A DNA stretch of 64,000 nucleotides. Source: Emiliania huxleyi CCMP1516 (lineage: Eukaryota; Haptophyta; Isochrysidales; Noelaerhabdaceae). A program made the position numbers and the translations under genes. Positions 37,166 to 46,823 of this stretch are shown here, piece after piece (position 1 is the stretch's first letter; each line of letters opens with the position of its first letter). The stretch lies in contig NW_005200680.1 in the NCBI RefSeq assembly GCF_000372725.1, positions 1 through 64,000 of the forward strand, given 5' to 3'. The notes beneath the pieces were generated by a model, which was given only the letters and a program-made list of their open reading frames with translations, made no database searches and was not told the origin of the DNA.

Positions 37166-38520
37166 TCAAAAGTAGAGGGCGAGCCCGTCCGCGTCGCCTG
37201 TTCACAGCGGCAAGTGTGAAGAGGCGCTGCTCGCGGCAGCTCGAGCGGCGGGCCCGCCCCCTCGCCTCTGTGCAGGCCGCACCGCTCGTAGAAGGCCGCC
37301 TATTCACACACAGAGCCGTGAAGAGACGCTGTCCGCAGCTCGCCCCACCGCTCGTAGCAAAGGGCGCGTTGTCGGGAGTGCAGTTCAGGCTCGCCTACAG
37401 GAAAGTTCCTGGAAGGTTCCTAGAAGGCTCCCAGAAGGCCTGGAGTACAGTTCAGGCTCGCCGTGTCGCAGCCCGCCTCCGCAGCGATCTCGAGGAGACA
37501 GCGGATCAGCTGCTTGCCTATGCCGGAGCCGCGCAGCTTCTCGTCGACGACGACGTCCTCGATGTGCGCAGTCAGCGGCTGATGCTGGCACCAGCCGTCG
37601 GACGGCCGCAGCACCCTTCTCTCTGCGATCAGAGTGCCGCACGCGACGATCTCTCCCCCGCCCGCCGGCGCCGCCACCAACACGGCGAGCAGGTCCGAGT
37701 TGGAGACGCGCCGCAGCTGCGCCTCAAAGACGTGCGGCTTCATCTCCGGGGCGACGGACAGCTGCGCGAGGAGGGCGAGGTAGCGGGCGGGACCTGTTGA
37801 CAGCAGCAGGTGTGAAGAGACGCTGTTCACACCCAGGAGGGCGAGGTAGCGGGCTGCGCCGTCAGCGGGGGAGAGCCGACGCAGCGTCAAAGAGCGCAGC
37901 GGGCCGCGGGGCAGTGCTATCTGCCGCGGGGACAGCCCGCCGAAGACGCGGCGGCGGCGCCCGTGGAGCGTCCCCATCCGCGCCGCCGCGACCGCCCCCG
38001 CCCCGGCCACCGCCGCCGCCGCGACCGCCGGCGGCAGCGACCCGCGAGCGAGTGCGGCGGCGGCACCCGCGGCCACCGCGGCGGACGCGGCGAGAATGCC
38101 CTGCGCGACGCCGCCCTGGAGCAGCGATGCCGGCGGCGCGAGCTCAATCTCCATGGCCAGCTGCGTCGGCCGGAAGCCCACGTCGAGGAAGGGCTGGCTG
38201 CTCGCGGCTGGCACGTCGGCGATGATTTTGTAGCAGCCCGACGCTTTTGCGGTAGCGACCAGGGGTTGAATCAGCTCGAGCGGCGCGTCGAGCGGCGCGA
38301 AGCGCGCCGCAGAGGCGGGCGACGGCAGCGATACCAGCTCGCAGATGTGCGCCACCGTCGTTCCGCCGCGGAGGAGCTTTGGCTCGAGCATCAGAGTCGC
38401 GGCGGCGCACAGCTCGCCGGTGCTGTCGGGCAGCACGAAGACGTGCTGCAGGCCTCCGTCGGTCTCGAGCTGGCGGAGAAGCGCCGGCTTCACGTCTGAG
38501 CTGCTGGCTTCTCTCGCCAT
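37166..38520 (-). CDS. GNA1-like glucosamine-6-phosphate N-acetyltransferase with duplicated N-terminal half
   Basis: Exons: 37860-38520, 37462-37793, 37368-37394, 37266-37299, 37166-37197; 361 residues. All four introns are GC-AG (66, 67, 68, 68 nt). Splicing restores the GNAT C-terminus AHIEDVVVDEKLRGSGIGKQ, then ASLNCTPDNAAFYERCGLHR and GDADGLALYF-stop, as in GNA1 enzymes that make GlcNAc-6-P from glucosamine-6-P and acetyl-CoA for UDP-GlcNAc. The first 180 residues are a second, degenerate GNAT-like half (AHICELVSLPSPASAARFAP, ASGCYKIIADV) lacking the acetyl-CoA loop, joined by an Ala-rich hydrophobic stretch. Start chosen at the ATG 38518-38520; the frame is open upstream without ATG. 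Three introns carry the introner core. Confidence 0.82.
37198..37265 (-). repeat. Introner-like intron in GNA1-like gene (last)
   Basis: 68 nt, donor GAG|GCGAGG, acceptor GTGAACAG|GC. Contains CAGCGCCTCTTCACACTTGC. The first 19 or so bases (GCGAGGGGGCGGGCCCGCC) are an imperfect copy of the downstream exon start (GCGACGCGGACGGGCTCGCC). Confidence 0.65.
37300..37367 (-). repeat. Introner-like intron in GNA1-like gene (third)
   Basis: 68 nt, donor AAC|GCGCCC, acceptor GTGTGAATAG|GCGGCC. Contains CAGCGTCTCTTCACGG. Its first 25 bases are an imperfect copy of the following exon (TACGAGCGGTG shared). Confidence 0.65.
37395..37461 (-). repeat. Duplication-derived intron in GNA1-like gene (second)
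   Basis: 67 nt, donor ACG|GCGAGC, acceptor CTGTAG|GCGAGC. Its first 20 bases GCGAGCCTGAACTGTACTCC copy the downstream exon start with one mismatch. The rest is a TTCC-rich filler (CCTTCTAGGAACCTTCCAGG), not the introner core. Confidence 0.7.
37794..37859 (-). repeat. Introner-like intron in GNA1-like gene (first)
   Basis: 66 nt, donor G|GCGCAGCC, acceptor TCAACAG|GTCCC. Contains GTGAACAGCGTCTCTTCACA. GCCCGCTACCTCGCCCTCCT is present once inside the intron and once at the start of the next exon. Because 66 is a multiple of three and the insert is open, retention would also give a readable protein. Confidence 0.6.
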
Positions 38521-39332
38521 ATGCTCGGCGAATGCAGCAGCCTGGGTTACTCGTAGAGGAGCTGCGCGCAAGCGAGGATTCGCGAAGTAAAAGAATGCAA
38601 GGGGCTACATTTAATTAAGGTGCCTATATCCCATCCCTCCCTTGGGTTGCGTGTTTTCTTTCTTTCTTTCTTTAAGGTGCCTATATGGGCTTCCAGTATC
38701 GGACCTTCAAGACATGCGCTTTTGGCCGGTGGCCTCCTCGGACACTAGAGGAATCACTGTGAGAGTCGTGATCCTCGGACGACCCCTGACGTTGCGAGCG
38801 GCACTGCGCGAGCACGCTGCATGGCTCGCACTCGGTCGATGGACGATGGGAGGCGAGCTTGCGAGAGTCACGCGCGGCGCGGCCCCGAGATCGCCCGAGA
38901 TTGCGCGAGATCGACCGAGATCGCGCGGCGCGGCCCGAGGCGAGGCGGATGGGTTGGGAGCGAGGGGGCGCAAGTGTGCAGTGCGGTAGATGGTCAGCTC
39001 GGGGCGCGTGAGCCGGACTTGTGAGCCGCTCGGCTTTCATTTCTCTCTGCGTTCTCGCACATGGAGTGCGAGGTATCTCGTTCGTCTGTCGCCGTCCCGA
39101 ACTGTCACTCCCCTTTCTCACGGCCGGGGTGGGGCGCGCGCGGGGGCGGCGGGTGTGCGGGATGTCTGTGGGCCCGAGAGCGATATGCCATGTGTCCGCC
39201 TTGCGTTTGTTTCATAACATCGAAGGCTAAGCTCAAAGAAAAAGCCATCCCCATTTCATACTGCGTACGTCCCAATATTATATTCCAAGAGCACTGCGGT
39301 GACCAGTGTGTGTCCGTCCCCGGGCGGGCCCG
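38521..39332. other. Divergent intergenic with repeat D
   Basis: Carries the pyrimidine motif CCCATCCCTCCCTTGGGTTG (38630 onwards), a CGAGATCG-type repeat (38885-38935) and repeat D (39055-39234). No coding frame is convincing. Confidence 0.45.
39055..39234 (+). repeat. Repeat D, copy 2
   Basis: Reverse-complement match of 31482-31657. It lies about 100 bases before the start codon of the glutamate-cysteine ligase gene, so it forms part of that promoter or leader. Confidence 0.65.
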
Positions 39333-41871
39333 ATGGGTGTGCTTGTGCCGAGAGTGTCCCAGCGACCAACCAGCTCTCCAACAACGCATATCCCCTGCCA
39401 CAGGCTTCCTCGTCGACGCCTCGCCTCTCGATTGGGAGGACTCGCTCGAGGTGGTCAAGTACGTGCGCCAGCACGGCATCGAGCAGTTCATCCGGCACTA
39501 CCGCCGCGTCGAGGCCATCGAGGGCGACATGCTGCGGTGGGGCGATGAGCTCGAATACGGCATCTTCAAGATCGACGAGCAGGGCCACAGCGTCAGGCTC
39601 TCACTGCGAGCTCCCGAGATTATGAAGCAGCTGCGACAGAGGGAAGAGGCAGCCGGCGACTCGGCCGGCCAGAGCTGCGCGTGGATGCCGGAGTTTGGCT
39701 CTTGGATGGTGGAAGGGACGCCCGGCCAGCCCTATTCGGGGTTCGCTGCCGACCTTCTGCTTGTCGAGCGCAACATGCGCATCCGCAGGGCCCGCCTCCT
39801 CGCGGCCCTCGCCGCCGACGAGATATGCCCCACGGTGACGGTCTTCCCGCTGATGGGCGTTGGCTCCTGCTCTCACCCGCCCGCCGATCCAAAGCCGGGC
39901 CTCTCCGAGTCGCTCTTCGTGCCGGACGAAGTCATCAACCCCGCGCCCCGATTCGGAGCGCTCGTCGCCAACATCAGGCGGCGGCGCGGCTCAAAGGTCG
40001 ACATCCGGATGCCGCGTTTCGCCGACGAGAAGACGCCGGCCTTTGAGCGTCACGCGGGCTGCCCCCCGCCGGAGACGCGCGCCGAGGCGCTGCAGATGGA
40101 GGAGGTGTACATGGACGCAATGGCGTTCGGCATGGGCTGCTGCTGCCTGCAAGTCACCTTTCAGACGCGAAACGTCGCAGAGTCGAGGCACCTCTTTGAC
40201 CAGCTAGCGGTGCTCGCGCCGGTCATGCTCGCGCTCACCGCCGCCACGCCCATCGCGCGCGGTGTGCTTCTCGACACTGACGTGCGGTGGGACATCATTG
40301 CCCAGTCGGTCGACGATCGCACTCCCGCCGAGCGGGGCATGGATGACGGGGCGGCCCGGCACCCGGAGATGGCCGGAGGAGGGGTGAAAAGGCTGCCAAA
40401 GTCGAGATACGACTCCATCTCCTCGTTCATCTGTGACCACCTCGGCGGCAAGGACGAGCAGACACGCACCGAGCGATACAACGACGTCGACGCGCCAATC
40501 GACGAGGAGGCGCTCCAGACGCTCCTCGACGCGGGCGTGGACGCGGTGCTGGCGAGGCACCTGGCGCACCTCTTCACGCGGGACCCTCTCGTGGTCTACC
40601 GGGAGCGCATCGAGCTCGACGACGCTACCGAGACGGAGTGCGCGCGCGCGCGCGCGCGCGCGCTCGCCATCTCCCCCCGCCACTCTCGCTCTCACGCCTC
40701 TGCCCGCCTCCCCCACCAACTCGGCCCACCCCGGCCCTCGTCCTCGCAGCCACTTTGAGAATATCCAGTCCACCAACTGGCAGACGGTGCGCTGGAAGCC
40801 GCCCCCCGCCAAGAGCGACTCGCACATCGGCTGGCGCACCGAGTTCCGCTCGATGGAGGCGCAGCACGGTCTCGCCTCGCTCGCAGCCTCCTCTTTGCGT
40901 CGTCACAGCCGCCTCCCTCTCGCTGCAGGTCCAGCTGACCGACTACGAGAACGCCGCCTTCACCACCTTTGTGGTGCTCGTCTCGCGCGTCATTCTCTAC
41001 TTCAACCTGAACCTGTATACCCCAATCTCGTGCGCCGCTCGCAGCCCTGCCACGAGACTCGATGCCCCGCCCCTGCACCCCGCCTCCCTGCGCGCGCCTT
41101 AGGTGCGTCGACGAAAATATGAGACGCGCACACGCCCGCGACGCCGTGAGGACGCAGCGGTTCCACTTTCAGCAGCGGTCGATGCCTCCCGCAGCGGGCC
41201 AGTCGGACGACGGCGAGCCAGAGCCGGGGCCGCCCGCTGGGCAGGGCGGCGACATGGACTCGAAGCGAGACTCGCGCGCCTCCGCGTCTTGCGGCCGCAC
41301 CGCGGGCGTGGAGGAGCTCTCGCTGTACGAGGTGATGGTCGGGCGGGGCGAGTTCAAGGGCCTCGTGCCGATGGTGCTGACCTACTTGGAATTGATCGAG
41401 ACGGATAGCGCCACGATGAGCTCCCTCTCGGGCTACCTTGACTTCATCGTCGCTCGCGCCAGCGGCCGGCTCCACACGCCGGCCCGGTGGATGCGCGACT
41501 TCGTCTGCTCGCACCCGGACTACCGCCAGGACTCGGTCGTCTCGGAGCGGATCGCCGCCGACCTGCTCGCCAAGTGCCACCGCATCGGACTCGGCGTCGA
41601 GGCGGCGCCCGCGCTTCTCGGGGACGTCGTGATCCCGGAGGTCCGCGCAAAGGACGCCTACGCCGCCGCCGACATGGGCGACTCGCACCGCCTCTCGCGC
41701 ATCTCCCGCTCGATCGCCGAGCTGATGGCGTCGCACCAGTTCCGCTACCAGCTGCAGGAGCGCCGTACCCGGCTCCAGGCGAGCGAGGCCGACCTCCGCA
41801 AGAAATGGGAGAAGACGCGCCACGAGCTGGAGGAGGTGGAGGCGCAGATCGCCTTTCTGAGCCCGAAGTAG
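39333..41871 (+). CDS. GCLC: Glutamate-cysteine ligase catalytic subunit (eukaryotic type)
   Basis: Five exons: 39333-39336, 39404-40637, 40750-40858, 40929-41029, 41103-41871; the sum, 2217 nt, encodes 738 residues. The first exon is only ATGG, joined over a 67-nt intron to GCTTCC to give [15 protein letters not shown], like the usual MGLL..GSPL.W start. Introns are GT-AG except 40859-40928, which is GC-AG. Family signatures: [14 protein letters not shown] near the N-terminus, [17 protein letters not shown], and across exon junctions [18 protein letters not shown] and LYTPISCVDENM. The enzyme makes gamma-glutamylcysteine from Glu and Cys with ATP, the rate-limiting step of glutathione synthesis in the cytosol or plastid. 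The (CG)n tract at 40640-40662 is intronic. Confidence 0.93.
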
Positions 41872-42184
41872 AGAGAGAGCGCGGGCAACCGCTCAAGTGT
41901 AGTAACGCGCCGTGACGCGTGACCCGGGAGTGGGTGCCGGGTGGAGCCGGAGTGAACACGTGTGTGAGAGGCGCGGCAACGGGGCGGATTTTCACAAAAA
42001 AGAAGTGTCACACCGCCCTGCTCCCTGGGACGTGTGCGTAGCGCGCCCCACCCCCACCCCGCAGGCAGCAGCAGCTAAAGCTCTCTCCGTTTGCATGAGG
42101 TAAAAACCCCTCCCGCGGGGGACTGCACAACCCCCGCATCCGCAGAACCAGTCACACGATTGAGGATTGTACTAGCTAGTGTCG
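41872..42184. other. Convergent intergenic, nothing recognised
   Basis: Between the ligase gene and the glutathione S-transferase gene; no repeat or gene seen. Confidence 0.4.
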
Positions 42185-42985
42185 TCATCCTGCCTTTGCT
42201 TTCGCCGCCTTCTTGGTCAAGTGTAAGCAGAATTCGCGGAGCGGCGCGTGCACCTCGTCGTGGTGGGGCTGCGCGCGCATGCGATCGAGCCACGCCGTCG
42301 TGCGCCTATATTCGGGGAGTCATCCCCTCTCGGCGGTGCGTCGCTGTGGTCTTCTCGCGCGTCCCAGATGTCGATACGCAAACGGCGAAAAGTCGAAGAG
42401 AGGCAATCCAGTGGCGGGATCGGAGAAGAGGGCAGGCTGCAGCTGTCCGAGCTCGCAGTAGGCGGAGAGGTCGGCGATGGTCGCGCCGGCAGAGGCGAGG
42501 AAGGGCCTGTGCTCCAGCACCGCCTCGAGCGAGGTGAGGACGTGGGAGAGCCCGCCCGCGCTGTCCGCAGGGCCTGCGTAGATGGAGGCTCCCAGGCCCG
42601 GGCTCTCCGCCATCCGCTTCGCAACGTCCGGCCGCATGAGAGGGCCGATGATGCGAGACGTGGCTGGCCGGAGCGTCCCGACCGTCCACGACAGCGCCTC
42701 GAGGACCCGCGCCCGCTGCTGCGGCTCGCGCGGGTAGAGGTCGTCCCAGCCGTGCGTATCAGCGAGGTAGGCGAGGATCGCCGGGCCCTCGCACATCGCA
42801 AAGTCGCCGTCCTCGAGGACCGGAATGGTGCCTCGAGGGTTGAGCGCCTTGAACTTATCCGTGGTCGTGTGCTTTGGCGGGACGGCGGTCTGCAGCGTGA
42901 GCGGCAGGCCCTTGATTTTGGTGGCCCACAGCACCGACCGGAAGGGCTGAGAGACGGGAACGCCGTGAAGGATGAGCTTGGACAT
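42185..42985 (-). CDS. Glutathione S-transferase
   Basis: Two exons: 42384-42985 and 42185-42305. The inferred GT-AG intron is 42306-42383 (donor CC|GTTTGC, acceptor AATATAG), giving 240 residues. The thioredoxin-like N-terminal half has MSKLILHGVPVSQPFRSVLW (catalytic Ser candidate, theta/zeta-like), NPRGTIPVLEDGDF with the cis-Pro, and the E-S/G-P-A equivalent MCEGPAILAYLAD. The helical half follows (ATIADLSAYCELGQL). The spliced C-terminus reads TTAWLDRMRAQPHHDEVHAP and ends in a Lys/Ala tail. It conjugates glutathione to electrophiles; location next to the glutathione-synthesis gene is suggestive. The intron placement is inference; an alternative end without splicing is less GST-like. Confidence 0.85.
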
Positions 42986-43371
42986 TGGGGGAGGCTGACT
43001 GAGAGACTGAGGCAGCCTCCGTCCCCCGCGTCCCCTGCGCCGAGCTGACTGAGGCAGCCTCCGTCCCCCGCGTCCCCTGCGCCGAGCTGACTGAGAGACT
43101 GAGGCAGCCTCAGCAGCAGGAGCTTGGTCACCTGGGTTCGGTGCCGTGCTGTATCGGAAGAGAACCCCATATTGCTAAAAAGTCTTATCCCGCGTCCCCA
43201 TTTTGCTAAAATAGAGGAGACCTACCCCCATGTGACAAAACCAACGCCAACTCATGTCGACGATTGAAGTTGCACAGAGCAGGATCATGTAAGCGATAGA
43301 TCTAGCACGCACGTCAGCCCGCACCGACCGCCAAGCTCCGAGCCGAGTACGGACAGACACCTCAACGCAAG
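42986..43371. other. Divergent intergenic with a 43-bp tandem duplication
   Basis: Between about 43002 and 43100, CTGAGGCAGCCTCCGTCCCC plus CGCGTCCCCTGCGCCGAGCTGA occurs twice in tandem. Near 43165-43212, CCCCAT-TTGCTAAAA occurs twice, recalling element B. No gene. Confidence 0.45.
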
Positions 43372-44028
43372 GTGAAAAAGGGATTGGCCGCGCCCCTGCG
43401 CGGCCTGGCGTCTGCGCCAGGCTGCGCTGGCACAACGGACAGGGTCACTTCCTTTTTCGACACTCTCCGCCCCGCTTGCAACGCGACAACGGCTTCATCA
43501 TCTTCATCATCCTCGACATCCATCGCCGGTGCGGCGGCCGGCGAGGCCGCGGCGGCGGCGCCAGCGTTGACCAAGAGCGCTAGGAAGCGGCTCAAGGAGA
43601 AGGCGAGGAAGGGGCGGCGCGCTGCAGAGGCGGCGGGCGAGCCGGAGGTGGCGCCATCGCCGGCGCCGCCGCCGGTGTTCAAGACGCTCAGGGAGAAGAA
43701 GGCGGCTCAGGCGTCAGCGGAGGGCTGGGCGGCGGAGGTGGCGAGGGCCGAGGAGCTCTACGAGGAGCTGCGCGAGCGTGCGCCCCAGCACTGCCGCCGT
43801 GGCGGCAAGTGGGCGCGCGAGAAGTTCGTGATGGCGGTGCAGGGAGAGTTCCCGCGCGCGCGAGGGGCAGGCGTTCCCAAGGGGACGATCCTGTGCCTCG
43901 GCAGGGTGCTCGACGCGCACGATGAGCAGGATGACGCGGAGGGTGGGCACCGGGACTGGGAGGAGGACCCGCTCGGGTTCGACACCAACCCGATGCTGCT
44001 CCGCGCCATGTGCATGGCGTTCGAGTGA
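43372..44028 (+). CDS. Hypothetical protein (start not resolved)
   Basis: A 218-codon frame ending at 44028. It opens with a GTG after CGCAAG, which could be a splice acceptor, and has no ATG for about 150 codons, so an upstream exon is probable. Content: a Ser/Ala-rich low-complexity region, a basic patch (KSARKRLKEKARKGRRAAEA), a charged helix (AEELYEELRERAPQHCRRGG) and a C-terminal part FVMAVQGEFPRARGAGVPKG to LLRAMCMAFE. No family recognised. The opposite strand has a comparable frame (43362-43682) that I consider the shadow. Confidence 0.45.
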   Translation: MKKGLAAPLRGLASAPGCAGTTDRVTSFFDTLRPACNATTASSSSSSSTSIAGAAAGEAAAAAPALTKSARKRLKEKARKGRRAAEAAGEPEVAPSPAPPPVFKTLREKKAAQASAEGWAAEVARAEELYEELRERAPQHCRRGGKWAREKFVMAVQGEFPRARGAGVPKGTILCLGRVLDAHDEQDDAEGGHRDWEEDPLGFDTNPMLLRAMCMAFE

Positions 44029-44180
44029 ACGCCGTGCAGGCAGCCGATACCTTTTGGTGTACCGCGTTTGTACCGCGTCCTGTGCCCCCGAGTTCATTTA
44101 AATGAACGAAAGAAACCCCCAGATCCAAACATCCGTTCGTTGTCGGGTTCCACCTGCCGACTCGGCCTATCGCTCTGCCC

Positions 44181-45762
44181 ATGTCAAAGTTCACTCCCCT
44201 CCGGCCCAACGAGCCCGCCATAGTCGCCACCGCCTTCTTCTCGCCCGCCACCGTCCGGCGGCCTTCTTCTCGCGCCTCCCTCTCCGAGCCAGCGTCGATG
44301 CGCTATCTCGAACTGCCGGACGAGCTCCTGCCGCTGACGCTGCGAGGCCTCTCTCCCGACGAGCTGGCCGTCGCAGCGGCGGTCTGCACGGCACTGCGGC
44401 GAGTCTCGGAAGCGGACAGCCTCTGGGCCGACGTCGACCTGCAGCTGCGGCCGTCGCTCTCCGCGCTTCCGCCCGGGCTCAAGCGCCGGCTGGCCGCGAC
44501 CACGAGCCTGCGCGTGAGCCTGCCGCACCGAGGGTGCAGGGTGCGGCACGCGTTTCTGGCGGCGCAGGGGGCGGACGCGTCGCTGCTCACCTGGTCGTGC
44601 GGCGGCCTCTCCGACAGCGGCCTGCTCAGCCTCCTGCAGGCCTATCTCCCCCATATCTCCCCATATCTCCCCATATCTACCCATATCTCCCCATATCTCT
44701 GACGGCGGCCTGCTCAGCCTCCTGCAGGCAATATCTCCCCATATCTCCCCATATCTCCCCATATCTCCCCATATCTCCCCATATCTCCGGCGGCGGCCTG
44801 CTCCTCCTCCTGCAGGCGTGCGGCGGCCGGCTCGTCTCCCTCGACCTGGGCGGGCAGGCGCACCTGACCTCTGCGGCTTCCTGGACCTGTCCTGGACATG
44901 TCCACGACACTTCCCTGACATGTCCGACAGGCGCACCTGACCTCTGCGGCGCTGGTCGACGTGCTCGCGGTCACCTCGCCGACGCTGCAGACGCTGCGGC
45001 TGCGAGGCTGCACCGCGGTGGGCGGCTCCTCCTGGTCGTTCCACGTCAAGGCCTTTGGCGTCGACGGCCCGCCGCAGCTGCCGCAGCTGAGGCATGTCGA
45101 CTTCTCTCACACGGACGCAACGGACGCGCTCGTCGGCGCGCTGCTGCGGCGGGCGCCTCGTCTCGAGTGCGCGCCCCCTCCCGCCTCCCTCGCCGCCTTT
45201 GAGGAGCCCTCCCGGGCCTTGCCCGAACCCTTCCCGGAGCCGTCCGTCCCCCGACACTTCCCGGACACTTCCTTGAGCGTGAGCCTCAACTTCCTGGACA
45301 AGCTCGGTGACACTTCACTGACACTTCCCGGACACTTCCTTGACCCGTCAGGTGCGTGAGCCTCAACTTCCTGGACAAGCTCGGCGACGAGCCTCTGCGG
45401 CAGCTCCTTCCCGCCCCGCCGCCCTCGCTGCGCAGCCTCGGCCCTCCGAACTGCGCGCGTCTCGGGCCACAGCTTGCCCCCGCGCGTATAGCGCCCGCCT
45501 CTTGCCTCCCTCAGGCCTGATGGGGTGCCCGCGCGTCTCGGACTCGCTCCTCCGCTCCCTGCTCGCCGCGCTGCCTGCTTCCTCCCTCCTCTGCGACATC
45601 TCCTTCGTCTGCGATCTCGCCCCACCCGACGACGAGAACACGCCGCCCGGCGCTGCAGAGGGCCGCGCCGGCGCCGTGCCCGACCCCGCGAGGAGCGCTG
45701 CGGCGGCGGAGGCGCTCGACCGGCTGCTCTCGGCGTACCACCGCGAGCAGCTGCGCCAGTAG
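44181..45762 (+). CDS. F-box and leucine-rich-repeat protein
   Basis: ATG at 44181 (a second in-frame ATG at 44298 gives MRYLELPDELLPLTLRGLSP, an F-box). Exons: 44181-44639, 44816-44857, 44931-45166, 45352 to about 45435-45450, and about 45515-45762. Splicing gives LRR units: LLSLLQACGGRLVSLDLGGQ, AHLTSAALVDVLAVTSPTLQ, TLRLRGCTAV, RHVDFSHTDATDALVGALLR, CVSLNFLDKLGDEPLRQLLP, GCPRVSDSLLRSLLAALPAS. Introns 44640-44815 and 44858-44930 are GC-AG, 45167-45351 is GT-AG; the last junction is ambiguous (donor near 45432-45440, acceptor CTCAG at about 45514). Likely SCF substrate receptor. Three introns contain copies of adjacent exon sequence. Confidence 0.75.
44640..44815 (+). repeat. GC-AG intron built from exon copies and ATATCTCCCC units
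   Basis: The intron has two runs of the 10-bp unit CCATATCTCC and, between and after them, copies of GGCCTGCTCAGCCTCCTGCAGGC-like exon sequence (near 44708-44730 and 44796-44816; compare 44618-44641). Donor CAG|GCCTAT, acceptor CTGCAG|GCGTGC. Confidence 0.65.
44858..44930 (+). repeat. GC-AG intron with perfect 20-bp exon duplication
   Basis: 73 nt. It begins GCGCACCTGACCTCTGCGGC, identical to the first 20 bases of the following exon at 44931. The filler contains GACATGTCC and GACACTTCC units and ends TCCGACAG. Confidence 0.75.
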
Positions 45763-46517
45763 GGCCGCGCAAAGGGGTGGGGGGGGGGGGGGGGATCGTC
45801 CCCCTTCTGGGAGGGGTTGGGGTGGGGGAGGGGCGAGTGCGCAGGCGAGTGCGCAGGCGAGTGCGCAGGCGAGTGCGCAGGCGGAGCCGCGGGCGGGCGC
45901 CTCTTGTGAGGAGCGCGCCGCCGCGGTGTACAGTCCGAGGAGAGGGGGGGGGCTGGGGGAGGCATGCGGAGCATCGGAGGACAAGGAGCTTGCCAGCGGT
46001 GAGCGAGCTCTGACGTGAGAGGCATGCCAGCGCCGCGGGACCGGCGCTGGCCGTGGCGCTGGCGTGCGAATACTGTAATCTGGCTAGCATGTACCATTCC
46101 GTGCGTGAGCCGTGACGTGCGGGGGCTGATGGCCGTGCGGCGGCCTGCCTCCGGAGGTGCCTCTGAGGCGGACATTTTTTGGTCACCGTGAGAGAACGCG
46201 TTCGAATTTTCACTCCGGAACTTCAACTCCGCACGCGCACCGGCCAGGGCTACAATAGTGCCAGTGAGGCGGAGGCGCGAGTCGGAAGGCCGCGACGTCA
46301 AGTGGTTTCCCAATTTTCCTACAATCGCTGTGAACCCAGCCACGTATGGCGCATGCACAGCATCAGCTCAAAAACCCGAGAGGCTACTCTAGTCTCTAGT
46401 CTACGAACAACGAAGGCAGTCCGGCCGCACATTGCGTACCCCGCAACCAGACTACCCCGCCGCTGCCTTCGTACGCAACCAGACTACCCCGCCGCTGCCC
46501 CCCCCCCCCCCCCTGGT
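45763..46517. other. Intergenic with simple repeats
   Basis: Poly-G (45778-45794), four tandem GCGAGTGCGCAG units (45834-45881) and, near 46440-46500, GCAACCAGACTACCCCGCCG duplicated. No gene seen. Confidence 0.45.
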
Positions 46518-46823
46518 TCATTTGCTCACCCTCTGGGAGTGCTCCTCTGCCGCCTTGGTCGCTGCCCGCGCCTTGGTGTTGGCCTCTGCCAGCGCCGTGG
46601 CCTTCGCAGCAGCTGCAGCCGCACGTCTCGCTTTGGCGGCAGCGATGACCGCCGCCGCCGTCGCAAGCACCGCCGCCTCCTCAGCTGCTGCGACCTCCTC
46701 CGCCTCATCTGCCGCCATAGCCGCCGCCTCGGCCTCAGCCTGCTGACGAGCCGCCTCGGCCATAGCCTCCCTCGCCTTGCAAGCCGCTTCTGCAGCCAGC
46801 GAGGACGACCCTTGCTCCGCCAC
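46518..46823 (-). CDS. Short Ala/Glu-rich coiled-coil ORF
   Basis: 101 codons from ATG 46823 (MAEQGSSSLAAEAACKAREA) to a stop at 46518. The sequence is almost entirely Ala/Glu/Lys helix. AGAGG|GTGAGC just before the stop could be a splice donor, so this may be an exon of a larger gene with its remainder to the left. Low complexity makes it uncertain. Confidence 0.3.
   Translation of the reverse strand: MAEQGSSSLAAEAACKAREAMAEAARQQAEAEAAAMAADEAEEVAAAEEAAVLATAAAVIAAAKARRAAAAAAKATALAEANTKARAATKAAEEHSQRVSK

Noticed and set aside
40638..40665. (CG)n tract as a functional Z-DNA element
   Set aside because: It sits inside an intron of the glutamate-cysteine ligase gene; nothing supports a role beyond simple repeat.
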